A stretch of DNA of 57,434 nt from Lysobacterales bacterium (lineage in GTDB: Bacteria; Pseudomonadota; Gammaproteobacteria; Xanthomonadales; SZUA-5): assembly GCA_019187485.1 (NCBI GenBank), contig JABAQR010000025.1, positions 1 through 57,434 on the forward strand. The letters run 5' to 3'. Positions 1 through 9,400 of the stretch are shown here, piece after piece; position 1 is the first letter of the stretch, and the number at the start of each line of letters is the position of its first letter. A program made the position numbers and the translations under genes. The notes beneath the pieces are model-generated. The model saw only the letters and a list, made by a program, of their open reading frames with translations. It was not told where the DNA came from and searched no databases.

Positions 1-1432
1 GCGGTGCGGGCGTGCGTCCGCGCGGCGCCTGCGGGGCGGGATCCGGCGGTGCCGCCGGTGGCTGCGGCTTCTGGCCCCACGGCCAGTTCAGGCTCCAGCC
101 GCCACCCTGCGGCTGCGCCGGCGCCTCGGGCGGCGCTTCCGCCGGCCCTTCGGCGCGCCGCTTGAGGACTTCGTGTGCGGACTCGCGATCGATCGGCGTG
201 TCGTACTTGCCACCGACCGGGCTCTGCGCGCGCACCGCGCTGCGTTCTTCCGGCGTGATCGCGCCGATGCGGCAGCCGGGGGTCAGGATCCAGGCGCGCT
301 CGACCATCGCCGGGCGGCCGCCCTCCTCGAGGAAGGACACCAGCGCCTCGCCGACAGCCAGTTCGGTGATCGCCTTCGCCACATCCAGGCCGGGATTGGC
401 GACGAAGGTCTCGGCGGCGGTCTTCACCGCCTTCTGGTCGCGCGGCGTGAAAGCGCGCAGCGCGTGCTGGATGCGATGCCCAAGCTGGCCGAGGATGTCG
501 CCGGGGATGTCGTCCGGATTCTGGCTGCAGAAATAGACGCCGACGCCCTTCGAACGGATCAGGCGCACGACCTGCTCGACGCGCTGCACCAGCGAGGGCG
601 GCGCGTCGTCGAACAGCAGGTGCGCCTCGTCGAAGAAGAACACCAGGCGCGGCTTGTCGAGGTCCCCGACCTCCGGCAACTGCTCGAACAGTTCCGACAG
701 CAGCCAGAGCAGGAAGCTCGAATACAGCTTCGGCTTCATGATCAGTTGCTCGGCCGCCATCACGTTGATGACGCCACGGCCGGCCGGGTCGATCGCGAAG
801 AAATCGCGCAGTTCGAAAGCCGGCTCGCCGAAGAACGCGCGCGCACCCGCGTCCTCCAGGCCGAGCAGCGCGCGTTGCACCGCGGCAATCGAGGTGGCCG
901 ACACCAGGCCGTACTCGGCCGAGATGTCCTTCGCGTTCTCCGCCACGTAGTTCAGCATGGCGCGCAAATCCGGAAGGTCCAGCAGCAGCAGGCCTTCCTC
1001 GTCGGCCACCCGGAACACGATGTTCAGCACGCCCGCCTGCACCTCGTTCAGTTCCATCAGGCGCGACAGCAGGATCGGCCCCATTTCGCTGATCGTGGTA
1101 CGCAACGGATGCCCGTTCTGGCCGTAGATATCCCAGAACACCACCGGGTTGGCGCCCGGCTTCCACTGTTCCTCGATGCCGAGCAGCTTCAGGCGATTGC
1201 GCAGCTTGTCGCTCATCGCCGCGGCCTGCGACAGGCCGGCGAGGTCGCCCTTGACGTCCGCCAGGAACACCGGCACGCCGCGCTTGCTGAACTCCTCCGC
1301 CAGCAGCATCAGCGACACGCTCTTTCCGGTGCCGGTGGCGCCGGCGATCAGGCCGTGGCGGTTGGCGTAGCGCGTCAGCAGGGAAAGATCGCGCGCGCCG
1401 CGGGCGATCGTCATCTGGGCAATGTTGGTCAT
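1..1432 (-). CDS. HerA-like helicase/ATPase (DUF853 family), 3' end cut by window
   Basis: Reads on the minus strand from an ATG at 1432 and runs off the left edge, so the C-terminus is missing. A Walker A motif GATGTGKS lies at residues 31-38, preceded by RYANRHGLI. A Walker B-like stretch (LVFFFDEAHLLFDDAP) follows about 200 residues later. The far end shown is Pro/Ala-rich and ends in a low-complexity tail (for example PAEAPPEAPAQPQGGG). This order matches the DUF853 group of HerA/FtsK-type P-loop ATPases, cytoplasmic proteins whose biochemical role is mostly undefined. The start was chosen because the family begins a few residues before the RYGNRHGLIAGATGTGK block. ATG at 1414 (Met7) is an alternative. 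Long plus-strand frames across this region are shadows. Confidence 0.85.
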   Translation of the reverse strand, partial: MTNIAQMTIARGARDLSLLTRYANRHGLIAGATGTGKSVSLMLLAEEFSKRGVPVFLADVKGDLAGLSQAAAMSDKLRNRLKLLGIEEQWKPGANPVVFWDIYGQNGHPLRTTISEMGPILLSRLMELNEVQAGVLNIVFRVADEEGLLLLDLPDLRAMLNYVAENAKDISAEYGLVSATSIAAVQRALLGLEDAGARAFFGEPAFELRDFFAIDPAGRGVINVMAAEQLIMKPKLYSSFLLWLLSELFEQLPEVGDLDKPRLVFFFDEAHLLFDDAPPSLVQRVEQVVRLIRSKGVGVYFCSQNPDDIPGDILGQLGHRIQHALRAFTPRDQKAVKTAAETFVANPGLDVAKAITELAVGEALVSFLEEGGRPAMVERAWILTPGCRIGAITPEERSAVRAQSPVGGKYDTPIDRESAHEVLKRRAEGPAEAPPEAPAQPQGGGWSLNWPWGQKPQPPAAPPDPAPQAPRGRTPAP

Positions 1433-1604
1433 CTGGGGTGTGCGTCGACCCGCGGGAGTTGCGCCAAGGCTACGGCCAAAGCCGGGCGGCGAACCAGCGC
1501 CGTCCGCATGCCAGCCGTTGGCCGCCAGACATTCCTTTACCAAAACCCGGTTCTCCTCTAGCCTATCGGGGCGGTACATACCCATAAGAACCTCGGAGAC
1601 GCCC

Positions 1605-3584
1605 ATGCGATTCCTCACCCCATTGTTGTTGGGCGCGCTTGCGCTCGGCAGTTCGACTGCGTTCTCGCAGGCCTTTGAAACCATCGTTCCCAACGAAGGC
1701 CCGGGTCCGGCTTACACCCCCGGTCCGACCGGTGGTCCGCGCGGCACGATCCTGCAGGACCAGCGCTCACTGCTGGTGACCAACCCTGGCGCTGGTGCAG
1801 GTGGGGCGGACGTCAGCCGGGCGCAGGATACGTCGCTGGCGATGACCCTCTTCGGATTCGGCGCCCAGCAGGTCAATTCGAATCGCGTCGCGGATGATTT
1901 CGTGGTGCCGGCTGGCGGCTACACGATCAACACGGTCACGGTCTATTCCTACCAGACCAACTCCACGACCACCCCGACGCACAACGGCATGACTTTCCGG
2001 ATCTGGAACGGCGTGCCGGGCGCCATGGGTTCCACCGTCGTTTTCGGCGACACGACGACCAACCGTTTCACCAGCGCAGCCTTCGCCAACATCTTCCGCA
2101 CGCTGGAGTCTACCGGGAATGCCTCGACCAACCGCCCGATCATGGCGGTGAGCGCCAGCGGCCTCAACATCAACCTGCCCGCCGGCACCTACTGGCTGGA
2201 CTTCTCGCTGAGCGGATCGCTGGCCTCAGGTCCGTGGGCACCGCCGATCACGATCGTGGGCCAGACCACGACGGGCAATGGCCTGCAGAGCCTTGCCGGC
2301 GGAGCATTTGACCCAGTGACCGATGTGGGCCCGCAAGGCTTCCCGATCACGCTGGAAGGCACGCTCCCGGGCACCGACCTCGTCACCACGCTGACCGACA
2401 CCCCGGATCCGGTGACCGCCGGCAGCAACGTGACCTACCAGGCGACCGTCAACAACGCCGGTCCGGCCGATGCGACCGATGTCGCGGTCGCGCTGCCGCT
2501 GGCAGCTGGCACCAACTTCGTCTCCGCCGCGCCGGGCCTGGGCGGCACCTGCGTGACCCCCGCGGTCGGCGCCAACGGCACCGTGACCTGCACCTGGGCC
2601 GGCAACACCGCCAACGGCACCCAGCGCGACGTCACGGTGGTTGCGTCCGTCCCGGCCAACACCGCGAATGCGACGGTGCTGAGCGTCACTGCCACGGCGA
2701 CCTCCACCACCAATGAACTGGATCCGCCGGACAACGCCGCGACCACGACCACCACGGTTGCCACCTCGGCCGACGTGTCGATCACGATTACCGACTCCCC
2801 GGATCCGGTGACCGCCGGCCAGAACCTGACCTACACCGTCACCGTGTCGAACAACGGACCGAGCGATGCGCAGGCCGTCGCCGTGTCGCTGCCGGCACCG
2901 GCCGGTACGACGCTGGTCTCCGGTCCGGCCGGCCCGATCGGCACGCTGGCCGCCGGCGCCTCGGTGCAGAGCCTTTACGTGTTCGCGGTGTCGCCGGCAG
3001 TCCTGTCGGGCACCACGATCACGGGTACCGCGTCGGTGACCTCGACCACGACCGATCCGAACACCGCCAACAACAGCGCCAGCACGACCACCGGCGTGAT
3101 CGCCGTGGCCGACCTGTCGGTGACGCTGACGTCTTCGGCCACCCAGGCGCTGATCAACGTGCCGGTGACCTTCACCGCGGTCAGCACCAACGGCGGCCCG
3201 TCCGACGCGCAGAACGTCTCGGTGACGATCACCCTGACGCCGGACTTCCGCTACAGCGGCCACACGGCGACGGGCGCCACCTGCACGACCCCGCAGATCG
3301 GCAACACCGGCGCGATCGTCTGCACCTGGGCCGGCGCCACCGCTCCGGGCGCCACGCGCACCCTGTCGGTCGTCGCATTCAGCAACGTCGAGGGCAACAC
3401 CGCGGTGAACGCCAGCACCACGTCCGCGACCACCGACCCGGTCGCGAACAACAACGCGACGGGCGTGTCCGTGGTCGTTGGCTATCCGTTCACCGAGATC
3501 CCGACGCTGAGCCAGTTCGGCCTGATGCTGCTGGGCCTGCTGGTGGCGCTGATGGGCTTCGTGGCGGTGCGCCGCCAGGCGTAA
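1605..3584 (+). CDS. Secreted DUF11-repeat protein with IPTL-CTERM sorting signal
   Basis: A 659-residue predicted exported protein. Residues 1-22 form a signal peptide ending near AFSQA. An N-terminal beta-rich region (about 30-250) is followed by three DUF11-type Ig-like repeats starting near residues 256, 387 and 502; two of them share the signature TDSPDPVTAG or TDTPDPVTAG. The C-terminus (about 632-659) has the motif EIPTLSQFGLMLL, a hydrophobic helix and a basic tail RRQ, which is the IPTL-CTERM sorting signal, a PEP-CTERM/exosortase-like class found in Gram-negatives. The ATG at 1605 has GGAG about 7 nt upstream and starts the signal peptide; the frame is open to 1422 without plausible coding. 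No sorting enzyme is encoded in this window. Likely surface or matrix adhesion, but no function is proven. Confidence 0.88.
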   Translation: MRFLTPLLLGALALGSSTAFSQAFETIVPNEGPGPAYTPGPTGGPRGTILQDQRSLLVTNPGAGAGGADVSRAQDTSLAMTLFGFGAQQVNSNRVADDFVVPAGGYTINTVTVYSYQTNSTTTPTHNGMTFRIWNGVPGAMGSTVVFGDTTTNRFTSAAFANIFRTLESTGNASTNRPIMAVSASGLNINLPAGTYWLDFSLSGSLASGPWAPPITIVGQTTTGNGLQSLAGGAFDPVTDVGPQGFPITLEGTLPGTDLVTTLTDTPDPVTAGSNVTYQATVNNAGPADATDVAVALPLAAGTNFVSAAPGLGGTCVTPAVGANGTVTCTWAGNTANGTQRDVTVVASVPANTANATVLSVTATATSTTNELDPPDNAATTTTTVATSADVSITITDSPDPVTAGQNLTYTVTVSNNGPSDAQAVAVSLPAPAGTTLVSGPAGPIGTLAAGASVQSLYVFAVSPAVLSGTTITGTASVTSTTTDPNTANNSASTTTGVIAVADLSVTLTSSATQALINVPVTFTAVSTNGGPSDAQNVSVTITLTPDFRYSGHTATGATCTTPQIGNTGAIVCTWAGATAPGATRTLSVVAFSNVEGNTAVNASTTSATTDPVANNNATGVSVVVGYPFTEIPTLSQFGLMLLGLLVALMGFVAVRRQA

Positions 3585-3639
3585 GCGACCACCGCCGGAC
3601 CGCGCCACGGCGCGGTCTGCAGCGGTAGCAGAAACAGAA

Positions 3640-3665
3640 AGGGCGGCCTTCGGGCCGCCCTTTTT
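3640..3665 (+). terminator. Rho-independent terminator after IPTL-CTERM gene
   Basis: A GC-rich stem, AGGGCGGCC / GGCCGCCCT with a TTCG tetraloop, is followed by TTTTT. It lies about 55 nt after the stop codon at 3584. A second, T-less hairpin (GACCGCGCC-AC-GGCGCGGTC) sits just before it at about 3598-3617. Confidence 0.88.
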
Positions 3666-3904
3666 CGTTGCGGCTGGCTCACCGCCTGGCACTGTCAGTG
3701 GCAGCCGCCGTTCTGGTTTCCACCGGACCAAATGATTGATCGCAAGCGGGCCGGGCAAGCTCCGCATCCCGGGGCTCGCGGTTCTTGCCCGCGCCTGCCA
3801 GGCCCCGGCATCCTTGGCGGAACTGTATCGGGGATGTTACGGGCGGCCAGTTTCACGGCGAGGTGAACTGCGATTCAATGGCGGCGAAACGCAGTACGGA
3901 AAAG

Positions 3905-3976
3905 TGAAACGTGAACAGTCAACTGCCCGGGGGGAGGTTCTACGATTCACGTTTCACGTTTCACGTTTCACGTTTG
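3905..3976. repeat. Inverted tandem repeat, GTGAAAC/TTCACGT type (family C)
   Basis: The left arm GTGAAACGTGAA at 3905-3916 is complementary to the right arm, four tandem TTCACGT units (one is 6 nt) at about 3947-3973. It begins 7 nt past the stop codon of PBP1B, which is on the minus strand. Read in the PBP1B direction, the purine-rich arm comes first, the same polarity as the other intergenic repeats in this window. Confidence 0.75.
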
Positions 3977-3982
3977 ACCGCC

Positions 3983-6208
3983 TCACCGCGGCACCGTCAA
4001 CGCCTCCATGCACGAGCGCGTGTTGTCGGGCTGGTACGGCGGGAGCACCGGATAGAAGCGGATGCGCTGGCAGCCATCGCCGGTGTCGAAGGGCAACCAG
4101 CGGATCGCGTCGCTGAACTCCAGGCGCAGATCGGCGCTGGGGAGTTGGCGGAATAGCGCGGTCCACACCTTGAGCGCGCCGCTGGCGCCGGTCAGACGGG
4201 TGGGCTGGTTGTCGTCGCGACCGAGCCAGACCACCGCGAGGTGTTCGCCGGTGTAGCCGGCGTACCAGCTGTCGCGCGACTCGTCCGAGGTCCCGGTCTT
4301 GCCGGCCGAATCCAGACGGATGCCGCTGCCGCCTGACAGGCTGCTCGCAGTGCCAGACAGGGTGGTCTCGTTCAGCGCCACGGTGACCAGCTTGACCACA
4401 TCCGCACCCGAAGGATTACCGGCCGGCCGCGGGAAGCGTGTCAGCGCCTTGCCCTGGCCGTCCAGCACCTCGCGCACCGACGAAATCGGCACCACCTGAC
4501 CGCCGCTCGCCAGGCCCTGGTAGAGCTGGGCGACTTCGAGCGGCGACAGATCAATCGACCCCAGGATCAACGAGGGCTGCGGATCGGCCGGGGCCTGGAT
4601 GCCGAGGTTGCCGATCAGCTGCGCCAGCGAGCGCACGCCGATATCCAGGCCCACCCGGGCAGTGGCGAGGTTGTAGGAACGCGCCAGTGCGTCCACCAAC
4701 GGCACCGTGCCATGGCTCTTGCGATCGTAGTTCTTTGGCGCCCATGTCTTGCCGGTGGCCAGCTTCAACGCGATCGGATCGTCGGAAATCAGGCTGGCCA
4801 GGCTGTAGCGCGCCGGCTGCGAAAGCGCCAGCAGATAGACGAAGGGCTTCAGCAGCGAGCCCACCGGGCGCCTGGCCTCCAGCGCGCGATTGAAGCCGGC
4901 GGCGCGCGGATCGCGCCCACCGACCAGCGCCAGCACCTCGCCGTCGCGCGCACGCGTCAGCACCACGGCACCCTGCACCACCTGTTCCTTGTCGACCGCC
5001 GCCAGCGAACTGGTCATCGCCGCTTCCGCCAGCGCCTGCGCACCCGGATCCAGCGTAGTCAGGATCGTCAGCCCCTCGCTCTGCAAACGCGACTGGTCGT
5101 AGTCGCGCTGGATCTGCGCGCGCACCAGCTCGACGAAGGCCGGATAGCGCACCCGCGACGGGGGTCGCGGCACCACCGCAAGCGGCGCCTTCAGGGCCGC
5201 CTCGAGCTGCGTCGGGTTGAGCAGTCCGGTCTCGGCCATCTGCCCCAGCACCACGCGGCGACGGGTGATCGCGCGCTCCGGGTTGCGCCGCGGATCGTAG
5301 TAACTCGGGCCCTTGACCAGGCCGATCAGCAGCGCGATCTCGGCCGCATCCAGCGATTCCAGCGGGCGCCCGAAATAAAACTCGGCGCCGGCGCCGAAGC
5401 CGTGCACCGCCAGCGCGCCGTTCTGCCCGATGTAGGCGCGATTGAGATAGGACTCGAGGATCGTGCGCTTGTCGAAACGCACCTCGATCACCAGCGCCAG
5501 CCCCATCTCGACGAGCTTGCGGCGCAGCGAGCGATCGTTGCTGAGCAGGGTGTTCTTGACCAGTTGCTGGGTGATCGTCGAACCGCCCTGGACCAAGCTG
5601 CGCGCCTTCAGGTTGGCCCACATCGCACGCAGGATGCCGAGCGGGTCGATGCCCGGATGGTCCTTGAAATTGCGGTCCTCGACCGACTGGATGCCGGCCA
5701 CCAGCAGCGCTGGCATCTGCTCGATGGGCAGCGGCAGGCGCTCGGTGTCGTCGGCCGGCAGGATGGTCGCGATGCGCGCGGGGTCGAGGCGCTTCTGCGT
5801 CAGGGCCTTGCGCTCCGGCAGCCGCAGCAGGCGCGACACGCGCGCGTTCTCGATCAGCACCTGGATGCGCTCGGCACGCTCCACGCCATCGCCGAAAGCG
5901 AAGCTGCGCGTGTGGATCTCGAAGCGGTTGCCGTCGCGCCGGAAGCTGCCCGGCGAGGCCGCAGTGGGATCGCTGCGGTAGCGCGCCTCGGCAAGTTCGA
6001 TCTGCAGCAGGTCGGCGCTGATGCGCAGCCCCGGTGCGAGTACCAGCGGGCGCGCGTAGACGCGACTCGCGACCGGCTGGCGGCCGAGGTCGAAGCGCGC
6101 GTCGATCAGGCGATTGAGATAGACGATGCTGGGACCGGCAGCGCCGAGCGTGAACCCGAGGCCGAACCAGAACCATCGCCAGAACCAGAGCTGCATGCGG
6201 CGGAGCAT
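3983..6208 (-). CDS. mrcB: Penicillin-binding protein 1B (bifunctional transglycosylase/transpeptidase)
   Basis: A 741-residue inner-membrane class A PBP that polymerises lipid II and cross-links peptidoglycan. A short cytoplasmic N-terminus precedes one transmembrane helix (about 4-28: Trp/Phe-rich, then GLGFTLGAAGPSIVYL). A UB2H-like region (about 40-110) follows. The GT51 domain has the catalytic Glu177 in EDRNFKDHPG and the QGGSTITQQLVKN signature. The transpeptidase has SLLK at 451-454, SYN, and KTG at 637-639. Length is somewhat shorter than the E. coli enzyme (844). The start is uncertain: ATG 6208 is used; ATG 6196 (MQLWFW) is equally possible, and neither has a strong Shine-Dalgarno. 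Divergent from the glycosyltransferase gene across a 213-nt gap. Confidence 0.93.
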   Translation of the reverse strand: MLRRMQLWFWRWFWFGLGFTLGAAGPSIVYLNRLIDARFDLGRQPVASRVYARPLVLAPGLRISADLLQIELAEARYRSDPTAASPGSFRRDGNRFEIHTRSFAFGDGVERAERIQVLIENARVSRLLRLPERKALTQKRLDPARIATILPADDTERLPLPIEQMPALLVAGIQSVEDRNFKDHPGIDPLGILRAMWANLKARSLVQGGSTITQQLVKNTLLSNDRSLRRKLVEMGLALVIEVRFDKRTILESYLNRAYIGQNGALAVHGFGAGAEFYFGRPLESLDAAEIALLIGLVKGPSYYDPRRNPERAITRRRVVLGQMAETGLLNPTQLEAALKAPLAVVPRPPSRVRYPAFVELVRAQIQRDYDQSRLQSEGLTILTTLDPGAQALAEAAMTSSLAAVDKEQVVQGAVVLTRARDGEVLALVGGRDPRAAGFNRALEARRPVGSLLKPFVYLLALSQPARYSLASLISDDPIALKLATGKTWAPKNYDRKSHGTVPLVDALARSYNLATARVGLDIGVRSLAQLIGNLGIQAPADPQPSLILGSIDLSPLEVAQLYQGLASGGQVVPISSVREVLDGQGKALTRFPRPAGNPSGADVVKLVTVALNETTLSGTASSLSGGSGIRLDSAGKTGTSDESRDSWYAGYTGEHLAVVWLGRDDNQPTRLTGASGALKVWTALFRQLPSADLRLEFSDAIRWLPFDTGDGCQRIRFYPVLPPYQPDNTRSCMEALTVPR

Positions 6209-6421
6209 GCGCGGAGCATGCCGAATCGAAGCTGTCCGCGCGCGGGAGATTGGCGGGCGATGCGACGGGTCGGTTGCCGGTTGCTGATCGATGCCACCGG
6301 CATGGGCGCGGTGGCCTCGGCCGACGAGCCAGCCCTGGCGCTCCCATTCCATGCGCTCCTGCACGATAATCCGCGCCCCGCGCCTCGCGCCGAGCACTCC
6401 CGGCGCACGAATCCCGATTCG

Positions 6422-9400
6422 ATGTCCGCATCCGCGACCTCCGACCCATCAGCCCCGGCGCTGCTGATCTGCCTGCCCGAGGACGCGCTCGAACCGCAGT
6501 TGCAAGCGCTGCTCGATGGCGTCGACGCGCAGTTGCTGCGGCATCCGCCCGCGCCGGACTGGCGCGCCGAGCTGGCGGCGCTGCGCAAGCGCCACCCGCA
6601 ATCGATGCTGCTGCGCATCCGCCGTGCCGACCTGTGGCTGGCCGACGATGCCCTGGCGCGCCTGCTGAAGGCCGCGACGGCCGCGCGCGGGCCCCTGACC
6701 GTGCTCAGCAACGCCGATCCGCAACTGACGCCGGCGGCCCCCGACACCGGGATGGACGACTGGGATCCGGCGGCCATCGATGCCGCCGCGCACGCGCTCG
6801 GCGAGCGCCGCTTGTGGCCGCTGAAGGCGGAGTCGCCGCCGCTGCTGGTGCTCGCGCCGCAGGCCACGCCGGGTGCCGACCTGGAAGTCGTCGACCACCT
6901 GTACGCGCATGTCCCCGGTGCCGGCTTGCAAGGGCGCCCGACGCCGGCAGACCGACGCGAGCGCTGGCCGGCGCATCCACTCGCGACCTTGCGACGTGCG
7001 CTGCATGTGGCCGGAGTGCAGCCGGAGTCGACGTGGACGCGCGCCGGCCGCGACGCGCGTCCGGTGCTGCTGCACGTGCTGCACGGCTGGGGCGGCGGCG
7101 CCGAGCGCTGGGTGCGCGACATGGCCCGGACGGACGCCGCGCGCCACCACCTGCTGTTGCGCGCGAACGGCGACCCGCAACGGCAGCAGCATGGCGAGTA
7201 CCTCGAACTGCTCGACGCCCGCGGCGGGCCGCCACTGCGACGGCTGCTGCTGACCCCGGCGATCGGCGCGATCGCGCTGCAGCACGAGGGTTATGCGCAG
7301 GCGCTGGCGGCAATCGTCGCCGACTACGCGGTCGAGCAGTTGTGGGTGTCCTCGCTGATCGGACACTCGCTCGGCGCGCTGCGGCGCGGCCTGCCGGTGC
7401 GCTGGATCGCGCACGACCTGTTTCCCTTGTGGCCGGCGCTGCACCGGGATTTCGGCGCCGCCGACGCACGCTTCGACGCCGCTGAACTGGCCAGCGACCT
7501 CAAGCAGCCCGGACCCTTCGGCGAGCGCCAGCCCGCGTGGTGGACGAGCGTGCGCGCGCACACCGTCCAGGCGCTCGTCGAGGCGCGTGCCGAACTCATC
7601 GCGCCGAGTCGCTGTGCCCTCGCCAATCTCGTTCGCGTCGCGCCGGAACTGGCGGAGCTCCCGCAACACTGCATCGCCCACGGCAGCGCCGGCTGGGGCG
7701 CAGCCGAGGCCGAGCTGCGCGCGCAGCCGCTGGACTTCGGCGGACGCCTGCGCCTGCTGGTGCTCGGGCGCATCAATGGCGCCAAGGGCCTCGACCTGCT
7801 GCGGCAACTGCTGCCGCGCCTTTCCGAGTACTGCGACCTCTACCTGGTCGGCGCCGGCAAGGCGGCCGAGGCGCTGTTCGGCGTCTCCGGCGTGCACGTC
7901 GTGCTCGACTACGAACACACCGAGCTGCCGACCCTGCTCGCGCGCATCCGCCCGCACGCGGCGCTGCTGCCGGCCACGGTCGCCGAGACCTTCTCGTACA
8001 CGCTGAGCGAGCTGATGCGACTGGCGATTCCGCCGATCGCGACCGGCATCGGCGCCTTCGCCGAGCGCATCGTCGACGGCGAGAACGGACTGCTGCTTGC
8101 GCCGGAGGCCGCAGCGGTGCTCGCGCGCGTCGCCGCTCTCGCGCAGGACCGCGCGCCGCTGGCCCGGATCCGCGCAAGGCTGCAGAGCATGCAACATCGC
8201 GGGCTCGCGCAGATGCTGGCCGACTACGCGCCGCTGCTGCCGCAGGGCGAGCGCGCGCCGCTGCGCCATCCGCTGCGCCGATGCGACCCGCAGTCGCTGG
8301 CGCTGGCCTCGCACGCGGACGCGCTCGCCGACCACGAACTGCGGCTGGCGGCCGCGCAGGCCGCGCTCGCGCGCCAGCAGGCCGAGCTCGAGCATCGCGC
8401 CGAATGGGGCTTCGACCTGAACCGCCAGCTCGGCGAACGCACCCGCTGGGCGCAGGAACTGGATCGCGAACTGGAACGCACCCGCCAGTGGCTGAGCGAA
8501 CGCGAGCAGGTCTACGAGCATTCGATTCAGGCCGCCAACGAACAGCGCGCGGCGCTGGAAACCCGATCGACCTGGCTCCAGGAGGAGCTGCGCCGCACCA
8601 TGGACGAATCCCGGCAGCGACAGCAGGCGCTGGAAGCGCGCGAGAGCGAACTCGCATCCCAGGCAAACGAACTCGCGGAGCTGCGCGCGCGCGACGCCGA
8701 CCTGCAGGCACAGCAACTGGCGCTGCTGGCGCAGCAGCGCGAGTTGCAGCAGCAGTTGCAGCAACTGCTCGCCGCCCGCGAGCAGTTGCAGCGCGAATTC
8801 GAGAGCCTGGCCGCGCACCGTGCGGAGATGATCGCCAGCACCAGTTGGCGCATCACCATGCCGTTGCGCGCGATCGGCCGCCTGCTGAAGCACCTGCGCG
8901 CCTCGCTGCGCTTCCGCGCCTCGCGCCTGGACAGCCTGCTTGGCCGCGTGCGCGGCAGCCTGGCGCGCCGCGGCTTCCGCGGCACGCTGCGCCGCGCCAG
9001 GCAGGAACTGCGCGAATCCTCGCAGCCCTTGCCGCCCAGTGTGCAGGTGGAGGCACCGCAGCCGGTCGCGAGCTATCCGCCGCTGGCGATCGCCAGCAGC
9101 GAGACTCCGACAGTGTCGGTGATCGTGCCGGTCTACAACCAGTTGCACCACACCTGGAACTGCCTGAAGGCGCTCGCCGACACCGCCGGCACGGTGCCCT
9201 TCGAGGTCATCGTCGTCGACGACGGCAGCAGCGACGAGACCGCGAGCGTGGTCCCGCAGGTGGCCGGCGTGCGCTACCAGCGCAACCCGCAGAACCTCGG
9301 TTTCATCGGCGCCTGCAATGCCGGTGCGGCTGCGGCGCGCGGCCGCTACCTGTTCTTCCTCAACAACGACACCGCGGTGCAGCCCGGCTGGCTGGAGCCG

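Larger units (their letters stand above)
3585..3982. other. 398-nt convergent gap between IPTL-CTERM gene and PBP1B
   Basis: Holds the terminator hairpins at its left end and the TTCACGT tandem/inverted repeat at its right end (3905-3976). The middle (about 3670-3900) shows no ORF with coding character, no RNA gene and no clear promoter. Confidence 0.6.
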
